From JBHEKP01 sp041859375 (GTDB taxonomy: Bacteria > Hydrogenedentota > Hydrogenedentia > Hydrogenedentales > CAITNO01): DNA of 5,122 nt. Each line of letters begins with the position of its first letter. Position 1 is the stretch's first letter. The stretch spans positions 1 through 5,122 of the forward strand of contig JBHEKP010000325.1 of assembly GCA_041859375.1 (NCBI GenBank), read 5' to 3'. The translations under genes were made by a program, and so were the position numbers. Shown one piece after another: positions 1 through 5,122 of the stretch. The notes beneath the pieces are model-generated. The model searched no databases. It was not told the DNA's origin and saw only the letters and a program-made list of their open reading frames with translations.

Positions 1-873
1 CCCGTTGGGATAGCGGTTTTCCTTGTCCCCGAAGGAATAGAGGCTTAGATCAATTTCACTGATATTGATTTTTAACCCCCTGCCGGAGAGGGTGGCAATG
101 GCGTTGTCGAGTGCCTTGGCGGGGGGATAGTCAATGTGGGAATGTCCCTGGTTGCCCACGGCATCCAAATGAATTCCCTGTGCCGCCAGTTCATCCATAA
201 GACGCAACATTGAGGCAAGCTTGTCCGGTTTTTCGAGGTTGAAGTCGTTGTAATACAACTTGGCTTCTGGATCGGCCTCCCGTGCAAACTGATAGGCTAA
301 AACCAGATAATCGTCGCCGATGGCGCGCCGCCAGGGGCTGTCCCGGAGATACCCGCCGGGGAGGTTGGAGAGGGCCTCGTTGACCACATCCCATCCCGTC
401 ACACGCCCCTTGTACCGGCCCATGACGGTGTGGATGTGGTCCCTGAGCCGCCGCACCACCACTTCCCTTGATGCCGGGCCGCCCTGGTCGTCCAGGAAAA
501 CCCAGTCAGGCGTCTGAAGATGCCACACCAGGGTGTGCCCGGTGATTTCCATACCGTGTTTTTCCGCAAAAGCCACTACCGCATCGGCGGGTTCAAAGTT
601 GTAGCGGTCCGGTTCCGGGTGAATGACGCTCCACTTCATCTCGTTTTCCGGCGTGCACGCGTTGAACTGGCGCGCGGCCAGTTGCCGGGCCGGTTCTTGA
701 TCCGCCTCAAGCATCGGGGTTCCAAACGCCACCCCCACCTGGAATTCGTCGCGGAACACCTTCTTCAGGGCGGGAACATTGCCCCCCTGCCGGAGTGAAC
801 CGCATCCCGTGACGGATGAAAGAACGGTTCCCATCACCAAGGCGGAGCAAAAAATGATTGCCGCTTTTTTCAT
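1..873 (-). CDS. GH10 endo-beta-1,4-xylanase, lipoprotein (C-terminus beyond window)
   Basis: The reading frame is open from ATG at 873 down to base 1 (291 codons, no stop), so the C-terminus is missing. The N-terminus is a lipoprotein signal: MKK, a hydrophobic stretch at residues 5-22, then lipobox V-T-G-C with Cys24 as the lipidated residue. From about residue 37 the GH10 barrel is clear. It shows PENEMKW (75-81), GHTLVWH (112-118), GWDVVNEA (160-167) with Glu166 as acid/base, YYNDFN (207-212), AVGNQGHSH (239-246) and INISEID with Glu273 as nucleophile. GH10 enzymes cleave internal beta-1,4 bonds of xylan with retention of configuration, and all key residues visible here are present. The enzyme should be tethered to a membrane and act outside the cytoplasm. 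An AAGGAG at 882-887, 8 nt upstream, supports the start. The missing part should hold the last barrel strands. Activity on another beta-1,4-glycan cannot be excluded. Confidence 0.95.
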   Translation of the reverse strand, partial: MKKAAIIFCSALVMGTVLSSVTGCGSLRQGGNVPALKKVFRDEFQVGVAFGTPMLEADQEPARQLAARQFNACTPENEMKWSVIHPEPDRYNFEPADAVVAFAEKHGMEITGHTLVWHLQTPDWVFLDDQGGPASREVVVRRLRDHIHTVMGRYKGRVTGWDVVNEALSNLPGGYLRDSPWRRAIGDDYLVLAYQFAREADPEAKLYYNDFNLEKPDKLASMLRLMDELAAQGIHLDAVGNQGHSHIDYPPAKALDNAIATLSGRGLKINISEIDLSLYSFGDKENRYPNG

Positions 874-922
874 CGCGTAAACTCCTTATTGATACGACAA
901 CAATAACGTATAAGGGGCAAAA

Positions 923-941
923 TTGCTAGTACCACTGGCAA
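923..941. promoter_or_regulatory. Operator-like 19-bp imperfect dyad upstream of xylanase gene
   Basis: The sequence TTGCTAG-TACCA-CTGGCAA has 7-bp arms that match at six positions around a 5-bp centre. It overlaps two direct copies of GCAAAATT (917-924 and 938-945) set exactly 21 bp apart, about two helical turns. It sits 50-68 bp ahead of the xylanase ATG, where a promoter would be expected, and an AT-rich TATACG (a possible -10) lies just downstream on the minus strand. The geometry resembles a binding site for a dimeric regulator. The regulator is unknown and the call rests on symmetry and position only. Confidence 0.35.
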
Positions 942-966
942 AATTAATTTTAGGGGTCACACATCC

Positions 967-995
967 TTGTTTTTGTCGCATCATGGTGGTATGTT
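967..995 (+). promoter_or_regulatory. Possible sigma-70-type promoter for the lipoprotein gene
   Basis: TTGTTT (967-972) and TATGTT (990-995) are separated by 17 bp on the plus strand. Transcription would start near 1002, giving a leader of about 177 nt before the ATG at 1179. Both hexamers are only partial matches to TTGACA and TATAAT, and the -10 lacks the usual internal AA. This is a weak candidate, offered because no better one is visible in the region. Confidence 0.2.
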
Positions 996-1160
996 GCTTT
1001 CAGTCCCCATGCGGTCCTGGAGGGAATTCGCCGGTGATGTTCGGACTTTGGCGCGGATGCCTGGAAAGCCGCGGGTCTTTTGCCCCACCACGCGTCATCG
1101 CGGTGTTTTCGGCATTTGGCGTTTTTTTAACCTTCCCGGATGGTCCGGGGGGGAGTTGGC

Positions 1161-1170
1161 AAGGAAAGGG
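1161..1170 (+). promoter_or_regulatory. Ribosome-binding site that fixes the lipoprotein start
   Basis: The purine run AAGGAAAGGG ends 8 nt before the ATG at 1179. An in-frame ATG at 1140 would put this run inside the coding region and place 13 charged or glycine-rich residues ahead of the lipoprotein signal peptide. The site therefore favours the start at 1179. Confidence 0.65.
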
Positions 1171-1178
1171 AAAAGAAA

Positions 1179-1796
1179 ATGCGGAAGATATGCATGGTCA
1201 TGCTGGCGGTGGTTTGTCTTGCCTGTTTGAGCGGATGTCCCGGAACGGCCAAGTCCATCATTGGTTCATGGATATGGATTGAGGCGCAGACGCCGGGGGA
1301 CAGTGCCGCCGGAACCAACGCCCTCAACGCGAACCGGGTGAGAAAGTCGCTGGTTTTCACCAAGGATGACGGATTCACATACACGGAGGAACGCTTTCTT
1401 TCGGACAGGCTGGGGGACAATGCGGACGCGCAGTATTCCTGGCAGGTGGTGTACAAGGTGGAGGGCACATACCAGACCGGCGCGTTCAAACGGGAGTGCG
1501 ACGAGTGCGCCATGCTCGGACTGGACACGCAGCTCCTTGTGAATGTCGCCCGGTATTCAGAGCTGAAACAGGAGGGCGACTGGGTGGGCGGTGTCCTGAT
1601 GTACACCTACAGCCTTGAAACCCACGAAGCGGACTCCGCCACGAATCCGCTGGTGGTGCGGGCGCTGCTGGGCATGACGCCCTTCGACGAACTGCTGGTT
1701 GACTGGGCGGAGGGCAACGAATGGGACAAGGCTCTTGGTTTTGAGGACTTCAACTGTTCCATGCTTGCCCCGGAAACCTACACGCGGGTGGAATAA
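1179..1796 (+). CDS. Lipoprotein of unknown function, 205 aa
   Basis: This gene is not recognised as a named family. The protein begins MRK, has a hydrophobic core at about residues 5-16, and ends its signal at lipobox L-S-G-C, with Cys20 as the predicted lipid-carrying residue. No +2 Asp is present (residue 21 is Pro). The mature part of about 185 residues starts with IIGSW (27-31), then alternating hydrophobic/polar stretches such as KSLVFTKDDGFTYTEE (56-71) and WQVVYKVEGTYQT (88-100). This pattern recalls lipocalin-like small beta-barrel lipoproteins, but that is inference from pattern alone. A CDEC pair (Cys107 and Cys110) and Cys193 might form a disulphide or bind metal. The C-terminal third (about 160-205) is acidic. 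The gene diverges from the lipidated xylanase and converges on dnaK. A longer start at 1140 is possible but less likely, since the signal peptide and ribosome-binding site fit 1179. Confidence 0.85.
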   Translation: MRKICMVMLAVVCLACLSGCPGTAKSIIGSWIWIEAQTPGDSAAGTNALNANRVRKSLVFTKDDGFTYTEERFLSDRLGDNADAQYSWQVVYKVEGTYQTGAFKRECDECAMLGLDTQLLVNVARYSELKQEGDWVGGVLMYTYSLETHEADSATNPLVVRALLGMTPFDELLVDWAEGNEWDKALGFEDFNCSMLAPETYTRVE

Positions 1797-1811
1797 CCCA
1801 CTTGGAACAAA

Positions 1812-1856
1812 CCGGGCGGCGGCTCCGGATTCAGGGGCCGCCGCCCGGCGCTTTTG
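1812..1856. terminator. Probable bidirectional intrinsic terminator
   Basis: A perfect 12-bp inverted repeat, CCGGGCGGCGGC (1812-1823) with GCCGCCGCCCGG (1837-1848), encloses a 13-nt loop. On the plus strand it is followed by CGCTTTTG, and on the minus strand by TTTGTT. It fills most of the 66-bp gap between two convergent genes, so it probably ends transcripts of both the lipoprotein gene and dnaK. The stem is very stable, but the T tracts are short, especially for the dnaK direction. Confidence 0.7.
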
Positions 1857-1862
1857 TCCGGG

Positions 1863-3770
1863 TCAGTTGTTGACCACAGTAAAGTCGGCGTCCACGGTGT
1901 TTCCGTCGCCGGCGGGGTGGTTGCCGCATCCGGTGCCGCATTCAGGCCCGCATCCCGTCCTTGCCGCAGGGTCCGCGCCCCTGTAGAGGGCCTCCGCCAG
2001 GCTGTGCGAGACGTTTTGCACCCGTTCCATGGCGGCCTCGATTGCGGCGGTGTCGTCGCGCTTGAGGGCGCCGCGAAGGCCGTCGAGGGCCTCCTCCACG
2101 GCGGCCCTGCCTGCGGCGTCGAGCTTGCCGGCGTTTTCGGCGAGCATCTTTTCCGTGGTGTGGACCATGTGGTCGCCGTTGTTGCGGACCTCAATGCGCC
2201 GCCGCCGTTCCCGGTCCCCGTCCGCGTGCTGTTCGGCATCGCGCACCATCCGCTGGATTTCAGTCTCGGACAGGCCGGATGAGGCTTCGATGCGTATTTT
2301 TTGCTCCCTGCCGGTGGCCGCGTCGCGGGCGGACACATGGAGAATGCCGTCCGCGTCAATGTCAAAGGCCACCTCAATTTGGGGCACTCCGCGCGGCGCG
2401 GGGGGCAGCCCCTCCAAGTTGAACCTGCCAAGGGTGCGGTTGTCCGCGGCCAGTTCGCGTTCGCCCTGCAGCACATGCACCGTCACGGCGGTCTGGTTGT
2501 CCTCGGCGGTGGAGAAAACCTGCTTTTTGGACACGGGGATGGTGGTGTTGCGCTCCACCAGCCGGGTGAACACGCCGCCCAGTGTTTCGATGCCCAGCGA
2601 CAGCGGGGTCACGTCCAGCAGCAGCACATCCTTCACCTCGCCGGAAATAACCCCGGCCTGTATGGCCGCGCCGAGGGCGACCACCTCGTCGGGATTCACG
2701 CCCCGGTGGGGCTTCTTCCCGAAGATTTCGGACACGACGCGCCCCACGGCGGGCATGCGGGTCATGCCGCCAACGAGAATGACCTCGTCCACATCGGACG
2801 CCTTCAGGCCCGCGTCGGCCAGCGCCTTCCGGCAGGGTTCCTTGGTGCGGTCCAGCAGCGGCGCGCACAACTGCTCCAGTTTCGCGCGGGTGAGGCTGAG
2901 GGCGAGATGCTTCGGGCCGGACGCGTCCGCCGTGATGAACGGCAGGTTCACATCGGACTGCATGGCGGAGGAGAGCTCGCACTTGGCCTTTTCCGCGGCC
3001 TCCTTGAGCCGCTGGAGCGCCATGGGGTCCTTTCTCAGGTCAATGCCCTGTTCCCGCTGGAATTCCGAGGCGAGCCAGTCAATGACCACCTGGTCGAAGT
3101 CGTCACCGCCCAGGTGGGTGTCGCCGTTGGTGCTCAGCACCTCGAAACTGTCGTCCTGGATGGCCAGGATGGAGATGTCGAAGGTGCCGCCGCCCAGATC
3201 GTAGACGGCCACCTTCTCATTTTTCTTTTTGTCCAGTCCGTAGGCCAGCGCGGCGGCGGTGGGCTCGTTCACGATGCGCAGCACGTCAAGGCCCGCGATG
3301 CGGCCCGCATCCTTGGTGGCCTGGCGCTGGGCGTCGTTGAAATAGGCGGGCACGGTGATGACCGCCTTGTCCACCTTCTGGCCCAGGTAGGCTTCGGCGG
3401 ATTCCCTGAGTTTCTGGAGAATCATCGCGGAGATTTCAGGCGCACGGTGCCCTTTCCCCTGGATTTCCACCTGGCAGTCGCCCGAGGCCGCCCGGGTCAC
3501 CCGGTAGGGAACGCGGCCGCATTCCGCGGCCGCCTCCTCAAAGCGGCGTCCCATGAAGCGCTTGATTGAGAAAACAGTGTTGGCCGGATTGGTCACCGCC
3601 TGACGGCGGGCTGTGGCACCCACAAGACGCTCGCCGTCTTTTGCGAAGGCCACCACCGACGGGGTGGTGCGGCCGCCCTCGGGATTGGTGATCACCACTG
3701 GTTCGCCGTTTTCCATTACCGCAACGCACGAATTGGTCGTGCCCAGGTCAATTCCAATCGCTTTTGCCAT
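1863..3770 (-). CDS. dnaK: Molecular chaperone DnaK (Hsp70), 635 aa
   Basis: DnaK is the ATP-driven cytoplasmic Hsp70 that binds exposed hydrophobic peptide segments, working with a DnaJ co-chaperone and the GrpE exchange factor. The length matches the family (E. coli 638). The nucleotide-binding domain (about 1-380) has IGIDLGTTNSCVAV (5-18) with Cys15, Lys70 in FSIKRFMG, VPAYFNDAQRQAT (140-152), NEPTAAALAYG (168-178) with Glu169, DLGGGTFD (191-198) with Thr196, and VGGMTRMP (333-340). The linker DVLLLDVTPLSLGIET (381-396) leads into the substrate-binding beta domain and, from about 500, the helical lid. The tail ends in DADFTVVNN, the usual bacterial pattern, but just before it lies an unusual CX3CX3CX2H cluster (607-618). 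Nine cysteines in total is high for DnaK. A good AAGGAG lies 9 nt upstream. There is no grpE or dnaJ beside it, so the gene appears monocistronic. It may be the main DnaK or one of several paralogues. Confidence 0.98.
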   Translation of the reverse strand: MAKAIGIDLGTTNSCVAVMENGEPVVITNPEGGRTTPSVVAFAKDGERLVGATARRQAVTNPANTVFSIKRFMGRRFEEAAAECGRVPYRVTRAASGDCQVEIQGKGHRAPEISAMILQKLRESAEAYLGQKVDKAVITVPAYFNDAQRQATKDAGRIAGLDVLRIVNEPTAAALAYGLDKKKNEKVAVYDLGGGTFDISILAIQDDSFEVLSTNGDTHLGGDDFDQVVIDWLASEFQREQGIDLRKDPMALQRLKEAAEKAKCELSSAMQSDVNLPFITADASGPKHLALSLTRAKLEQLCAPLLDRTKEPCRKALADAGLKASDVDEVILVGGMTRMPAVGRVVSEIFGKKPHRGVNPDEVVALGAAIQAGVISGEVKDVLLLDVTPLSLGIETLGGVFTRLVERNTTIPVSKKQVFSTAEDNQTAVTVHVLQGERELAADNRTLGRFNLEGLPPAPRGVPQIEVAFDIDADGILHVSARDAATGREQKIRIEASSGLSETEIQRMVRDAEQHADGDRERRRRIEVRNNGDHMVHTTEKMLAENAGKLDAAGRAAVEEALDGLRGALKRDDTAAIEAAMERVQNVSHSLAEALYRGADPAARTGCGPECGTGCGNHPAGDGNTVDADFTVVNN

Positions 3771-3845
3771 AACTTTTTGCTCCTTTTCCGACGCATATTC
3801 CCATTAGGGGGCACCGGGGTGTGGTCGTATGTCTACTTTCATTTG

Positions 3846-3863
3846 ATGCATGATTTGTGCCAA
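3846..3863 (-). promoter_or_regulatory. Putative sigma-54 (RpoN) promoter of dnaK
   Basis: Read on the minus strand the site is TTGGCACAAATCATGCAT. It matches the RpoN consensus YTGGCACR-N4-TTGCW with the full TTGGCAC block, a purine after it, exact GG-N10-GC spacing and TGCA at the -12 element. The only departure in the core is A for the first T of TTGC. Transcription would begin near 3836, leaving about 66 nt of leader before the dnaK ATG. Orientation and distance both fit. Sigma-54 promoters need an AAA+ enhancer-binding activator, and none is encoded in this window. Confidence 0.5.
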
Positions 3864-3974
3864 CGAATCCGGATTCCATCCACATCTTCCAAACTGTTGT
3901 CACTTAAAGAGTAATGGCGGGTATCTGTCAGGATGAACGCGCGCATCTCCCGAAATTATGTTCCATTATGAATC

Positions 3975-3994
3975 GCTCCATTTCATGTTGGAGC
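3975..3994. promoter_or_regulatory. Dyad between dnaK and SGNH gene, possible activator site
   Basis: GCTCCA (3975-3980) and TGGAGC (3989-3994) are perfect inverted arms around 8 nt. The dyad lies about 140-160 bp upstream of the predicted sigma-54 start of dnaK, a usual distance for enhancer-binding activators, and about 120 bp before the SGNH start. Six-base arms occur by chance at appreciable frequency, so the call rests mainly on position. Confidence 0.2.
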
Positions 3995-4048
3995 ATCTTC
4001 CCATATGCAAAAAGGAACCCATGCCGGGAATGTGGGAGCCTTCAACGC

Positions 4049-4077
4049 TTCTCCGCTTCCGGTAAATCGTGTAATAA
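4049..4077 (+). promoter_or_regulatory. Possible promoter of the SGNH gene
   Basis: TAATAA at 4072-4077, preceded by TG (4070 T, 4071 G are in CGTGTAAT), resembles an extended -10 element. The hexamer 17 bp upstream (TTCTCC, 4049-4054) is a poor -35. Transcription would start near 4084, which would exclude the in-frame ATG codons at 4005 and 4077 and support the start at 4110. This is weak evidence. Confidence 0.2.
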
Positions 4078-4109
4078 TGGTGCGAACAAGCAAAGGATAT
4101 TTCTCTGCC

Positions 4110-5122
4110 ATGAAATTCCATCCGGTCCAGTCGATAAAAAATATTGCACTTGTTTTTCTGTCATTGTTTTTTGTGCTGGTTTTGGTCAAAGGCGTAGACA
4201 TTGCGGCGGCCAGGCTTGTGAAACCCGCGGCTCTGCCGGATGAAATGGAGCTTCTTTTTCCACCGCATTCCGAGGAGGCCTTTGAGATGGCCGAGTTTAA
4301 TTACACCGTGTCCATCAACTCCCTAGGATTGCGGGACCGGGAGATGCGCCCCGGCAGGGGCGACAAGGTCCGGGTGGTGGTCATCGGAGATTCATTCACC
4401 TTTGGCTACGGGGTGCAGGCTGAGGAGGCTTGGGTTAAAAAGGTGGAATTCCTTGTGCAAAAAGATGGTTTCGAAGTGGAGGTGGTCAACTGCGGAAAGC
4501 CTGGTGCAGACCCATATCATTACGCTGCATGGGCAGAACGCATCATCCCTGTACTCAGGCCGGATCTGGTGGTGGTTGCGCTATTAAGTGATGATGTTAT
4601 GCTTGCGCCGCCTTCGTGGAGTTTTGCCACGCGACTGGTGGGACTGTCCCGCCGAATTTTTCCAAATCTGACCGCTGTTGCCGCCGCCCGGCTTGGCGGG
4701 GGTGCCGCCCCCCCTATGCCAGCCTATCACCGCAGCAAGGAGGAAAACCGGGCATTGAATGCCAATGCGGCCCGGTTCAACCTTGAAAATGGGACGGCGG
4801 AGCAGAAGGCTCGGTTTGCTGGCCTTGACTCTGAAGTCAGAAAATGTTTTCTTGAGGGAAATCTAAACCCACACCTTGTAATGATAGCCCTTGGGGGGCC
4901 GGATCTTTACTCATGGTGGACCGATTTGAAAGCCCCTATGATAAAAGACTGGGTGGAAAGGACTGGTGGATGCCTAAAACGCATCCGAAATATTGCCGAA
5001 AGGCACGGCGCGAAGGTCATGGCGCTGTCCGTTCCGCTGGGGGTCTATGTGAACCGGGAGGTCCACGAGAGCATTAAACGGGTCGGGTTTCAGCATCCGG
5101 AAGGGATTCTTTCGACAGACGG
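4110..5122 (+). CDS. Membrane-anchored SGNH/GDSL-hydrolase-like protein (C-terminus beyond window)
   Basis: The frame is open from ATG 4110 to the window end (337 complete codons, no stop). A hydrophobic segment at about residues 11-28 is probably an uncleaved signal anchor, putting the rest outside the cytoplasm. SINSLGLRD (68-76) and VVVIGDSFTFGYGV (89-102) are typical of SGNH proteins. Gly93-Asp94-Ser95 is block I, with Ser95 the likely nucleophile, and NCGKPGADP (127-135) fits block II with its glycine. The expected GxND block III reads LLSDDV (158-163), with Asp161 where Asn is usual. The catalytic DxxH block V is not yet reached. Relatives hydrolyse esters or transfer acetyl groups on polysaccharides; the substrate here is unknown. 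AAAGGA at 4092-4097 supports this start, though spacing is long (12 nt). In-frame ATGs at 4077 and 4005 are alternatives. The gene diverges from dnaK. Confidence 0.85.
   Translation, partial: MKFHPVQSIKNIALVFLSLFFVLVLVKGVDIAAARLVKPAALPDEMELLFPPHSEEAFEMAEFNYTVSINSLGLRDREMRPGRGDKVRVVVIGDSFTFGYGVQAEEAWVKKVEFLVQKDGFEVEVVNCGKPGADPYHYAAWAERIIPVLRPDLVVVALLSDDVMLAPPSWSFATRLVGLSRRIFPNLTAVAAARLGGGAAPPMPAYHRSKEENRALNANAARFNLENGTAEQKARFAGLDSEVRKCFLEGNLNPHLVMIALGGPDLYSWWTDLKAPMIKDWVERTGGCLKRIRNIAERHGAKVMALSVPLGVYVNREVHESIKRVGFQHPEGILSTD

Larger units (their letters stand above)
874..1178. other. Divergent intergenic region between xylanase and lipoprotein genes
   Basis: This 305-bp stretch separates two divergent genes. 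I see no convincing gene in it. Small open frames cross it but lack a ribosome-binding site or protein-like composition. The xylanase-proximal part (about 890-960) is AT-rich and holds an operator-like dyad at 923-941. The remainder is GC-rich and forms the long leader or promoter region of the 205-residue lipoprotein gene. A weak CGCGG...CCGCG stem at 1052-1073 followed by GGGTCTTTT might act as an attenuator, but the 5-bp stem makes this doubtful. No known riboswitch was recognised. Confidence 0.6.
3771..4109. other. Divergent intergenic region between dnaK and SGNH gene
   Basis: This is a 339-bp region, less GC-rich than the genes around it. On the minus strand it holds the dnaK ribosome-binding site (AAGGAG, 3780-3785) and a sigma-54-type promoter match (3846-3863). 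On the plus strand it leads into the SGNH gene. A 6-bp-arm dyad lies at 3975-3994. I see no CIRCE element (TTAGCACTC-N9-GAGTGCTAA) and no clear sigma-32 promoter ahead of dnaK. A plus-strand frame from 3914 to 4243 is open, but it overlaps the SGNH gene in another frame and has low-complexity, Cys-rich content, so I do not call it a gene. Confidence 0.6.

Noticed and set aside
72..394. Small minus-strand frames inside the xylanase gene
   Set aside because: They are out-of-frame shadows of the GH10 coding sequence, which carries all catalytic motifs in its own frame.
984..998. Sigma-54-like TGGTGGTATGTTGCT ahead of the lipoprotein gene
   Set aside because: Spacing between GG and GC is 9 rather than 10, and the -24 block lacks GGCAC, so it does not meet the RpoN pattern.
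923..1282. Two plus-strand frames (923-1282 and 967-1230) in the intergenic region
   Set aside because: They overlap the lipoprotein gene in other frames, lack convincing ribosome-binding sites, and do not look like proteins.
1127..1606. 159-codon minus-strand frame antisense to the lipoprotein gene
   Set aside because: The plus-strand gene has a lipoprotein signal and a ribosome-binding site; the antisense product is Ser/Thr/Pro-rich with no domain.
1778..2982. Minus-strand open frames (1778-2476 and 2374-2982) overlapping dnaK in another frame
   Set aside because: Their translations are low-complexity Arg/Pro/Ala-rich shadows of dnaK, with no start signal of their own.
2029..3569. Two long plus-strand open frames (391 and 422 codons) antisense to dnaK
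   Set aside because: They lie wholly within a strongly conserved dnaK. Long antisense open frames are expected opposite GC-rich dnaK genes because of codon bias, and their translations show no recognisable domain.
4034..4049. GG-N10-GC spacing ahead of the SGNH gene
   Set aside because: Spacing is right, but neither TGGCAC nor TTGC is matched, so it is most likely chance.
3914..4243. 109-codon plus-strand frame ahead of the SGNH gene
   Set aside because: It overlaps the SGNH N-terminus in another frame, is rich in Cys and Ser, and has no domain or clear ribosome-binding site.

Overview
The window holds four protein genes of a GC-rich bacterium. Two are complete and two run off the window ends. 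No RNA gene, insertion sequence, CRISPR array or integrase is visible. The organism is not identifiable with certainty. The two lipoboxes show a bacterial cell envelope. The xylan-degrading GH10 enzyme, the lone dnaK and the membrane-anchored SGNH protein would suit a polysaccharide-degrading environmental bacterium, perhaps of the Planctomycetota/Lentisphaerota/Hydrogenedentota kind. That placement is inference only.

Layout, left to right. (1) Positions 1-873, minus strand: a lipidated GH10 endo-beta-1,4-xylanase, lacking its C-terminus because the window begins inside it. (2) Positions 874-1178: a 305-bp divergent intergenic region with an operator-like 19-bp dyad about 50 bp from the xylanase start. 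(3) Positions 1179-1796, plus strand: a 205-residue lipoprotein of unknown function. (4) Positions 1797-1862: a short convergent gap filled by a strong GC-rich hairpin that probably terminates both flanking genes. (5) Positions 1863-3770, minus strand: a full-length DnaK (Hsp70) with an unusual Cys-containing tail. (6) Positions 3771-4109: a second divergent intergenic region, with a very good sigma-54 (RpoN) promoter match pointing into dnaK and a dyad at roughly -150 from the predicted start. (7) Positions 4110-5122, plus strand: a membrane-anchored SGNH/GDSL-hydrolase-like protein, open at the window end.

The genes do not form one operon. The xylanase and the small lipoprotein are divergent and could share control, both being destined for the envelope. 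dnaK looks monocistronic, with neither grpE nor dnaJ beside it, and the SGNH gene diverges from it. The observations most worth following up are the apparent sigma-54 promoter of dnaK, the CX3CX3CX2H cluster in the DnaK tail, the operator-like dyad ahead of the xylanase, and the uncharacterised lipoprotein opposite it. I did not find a recognisable new multi-gene system.
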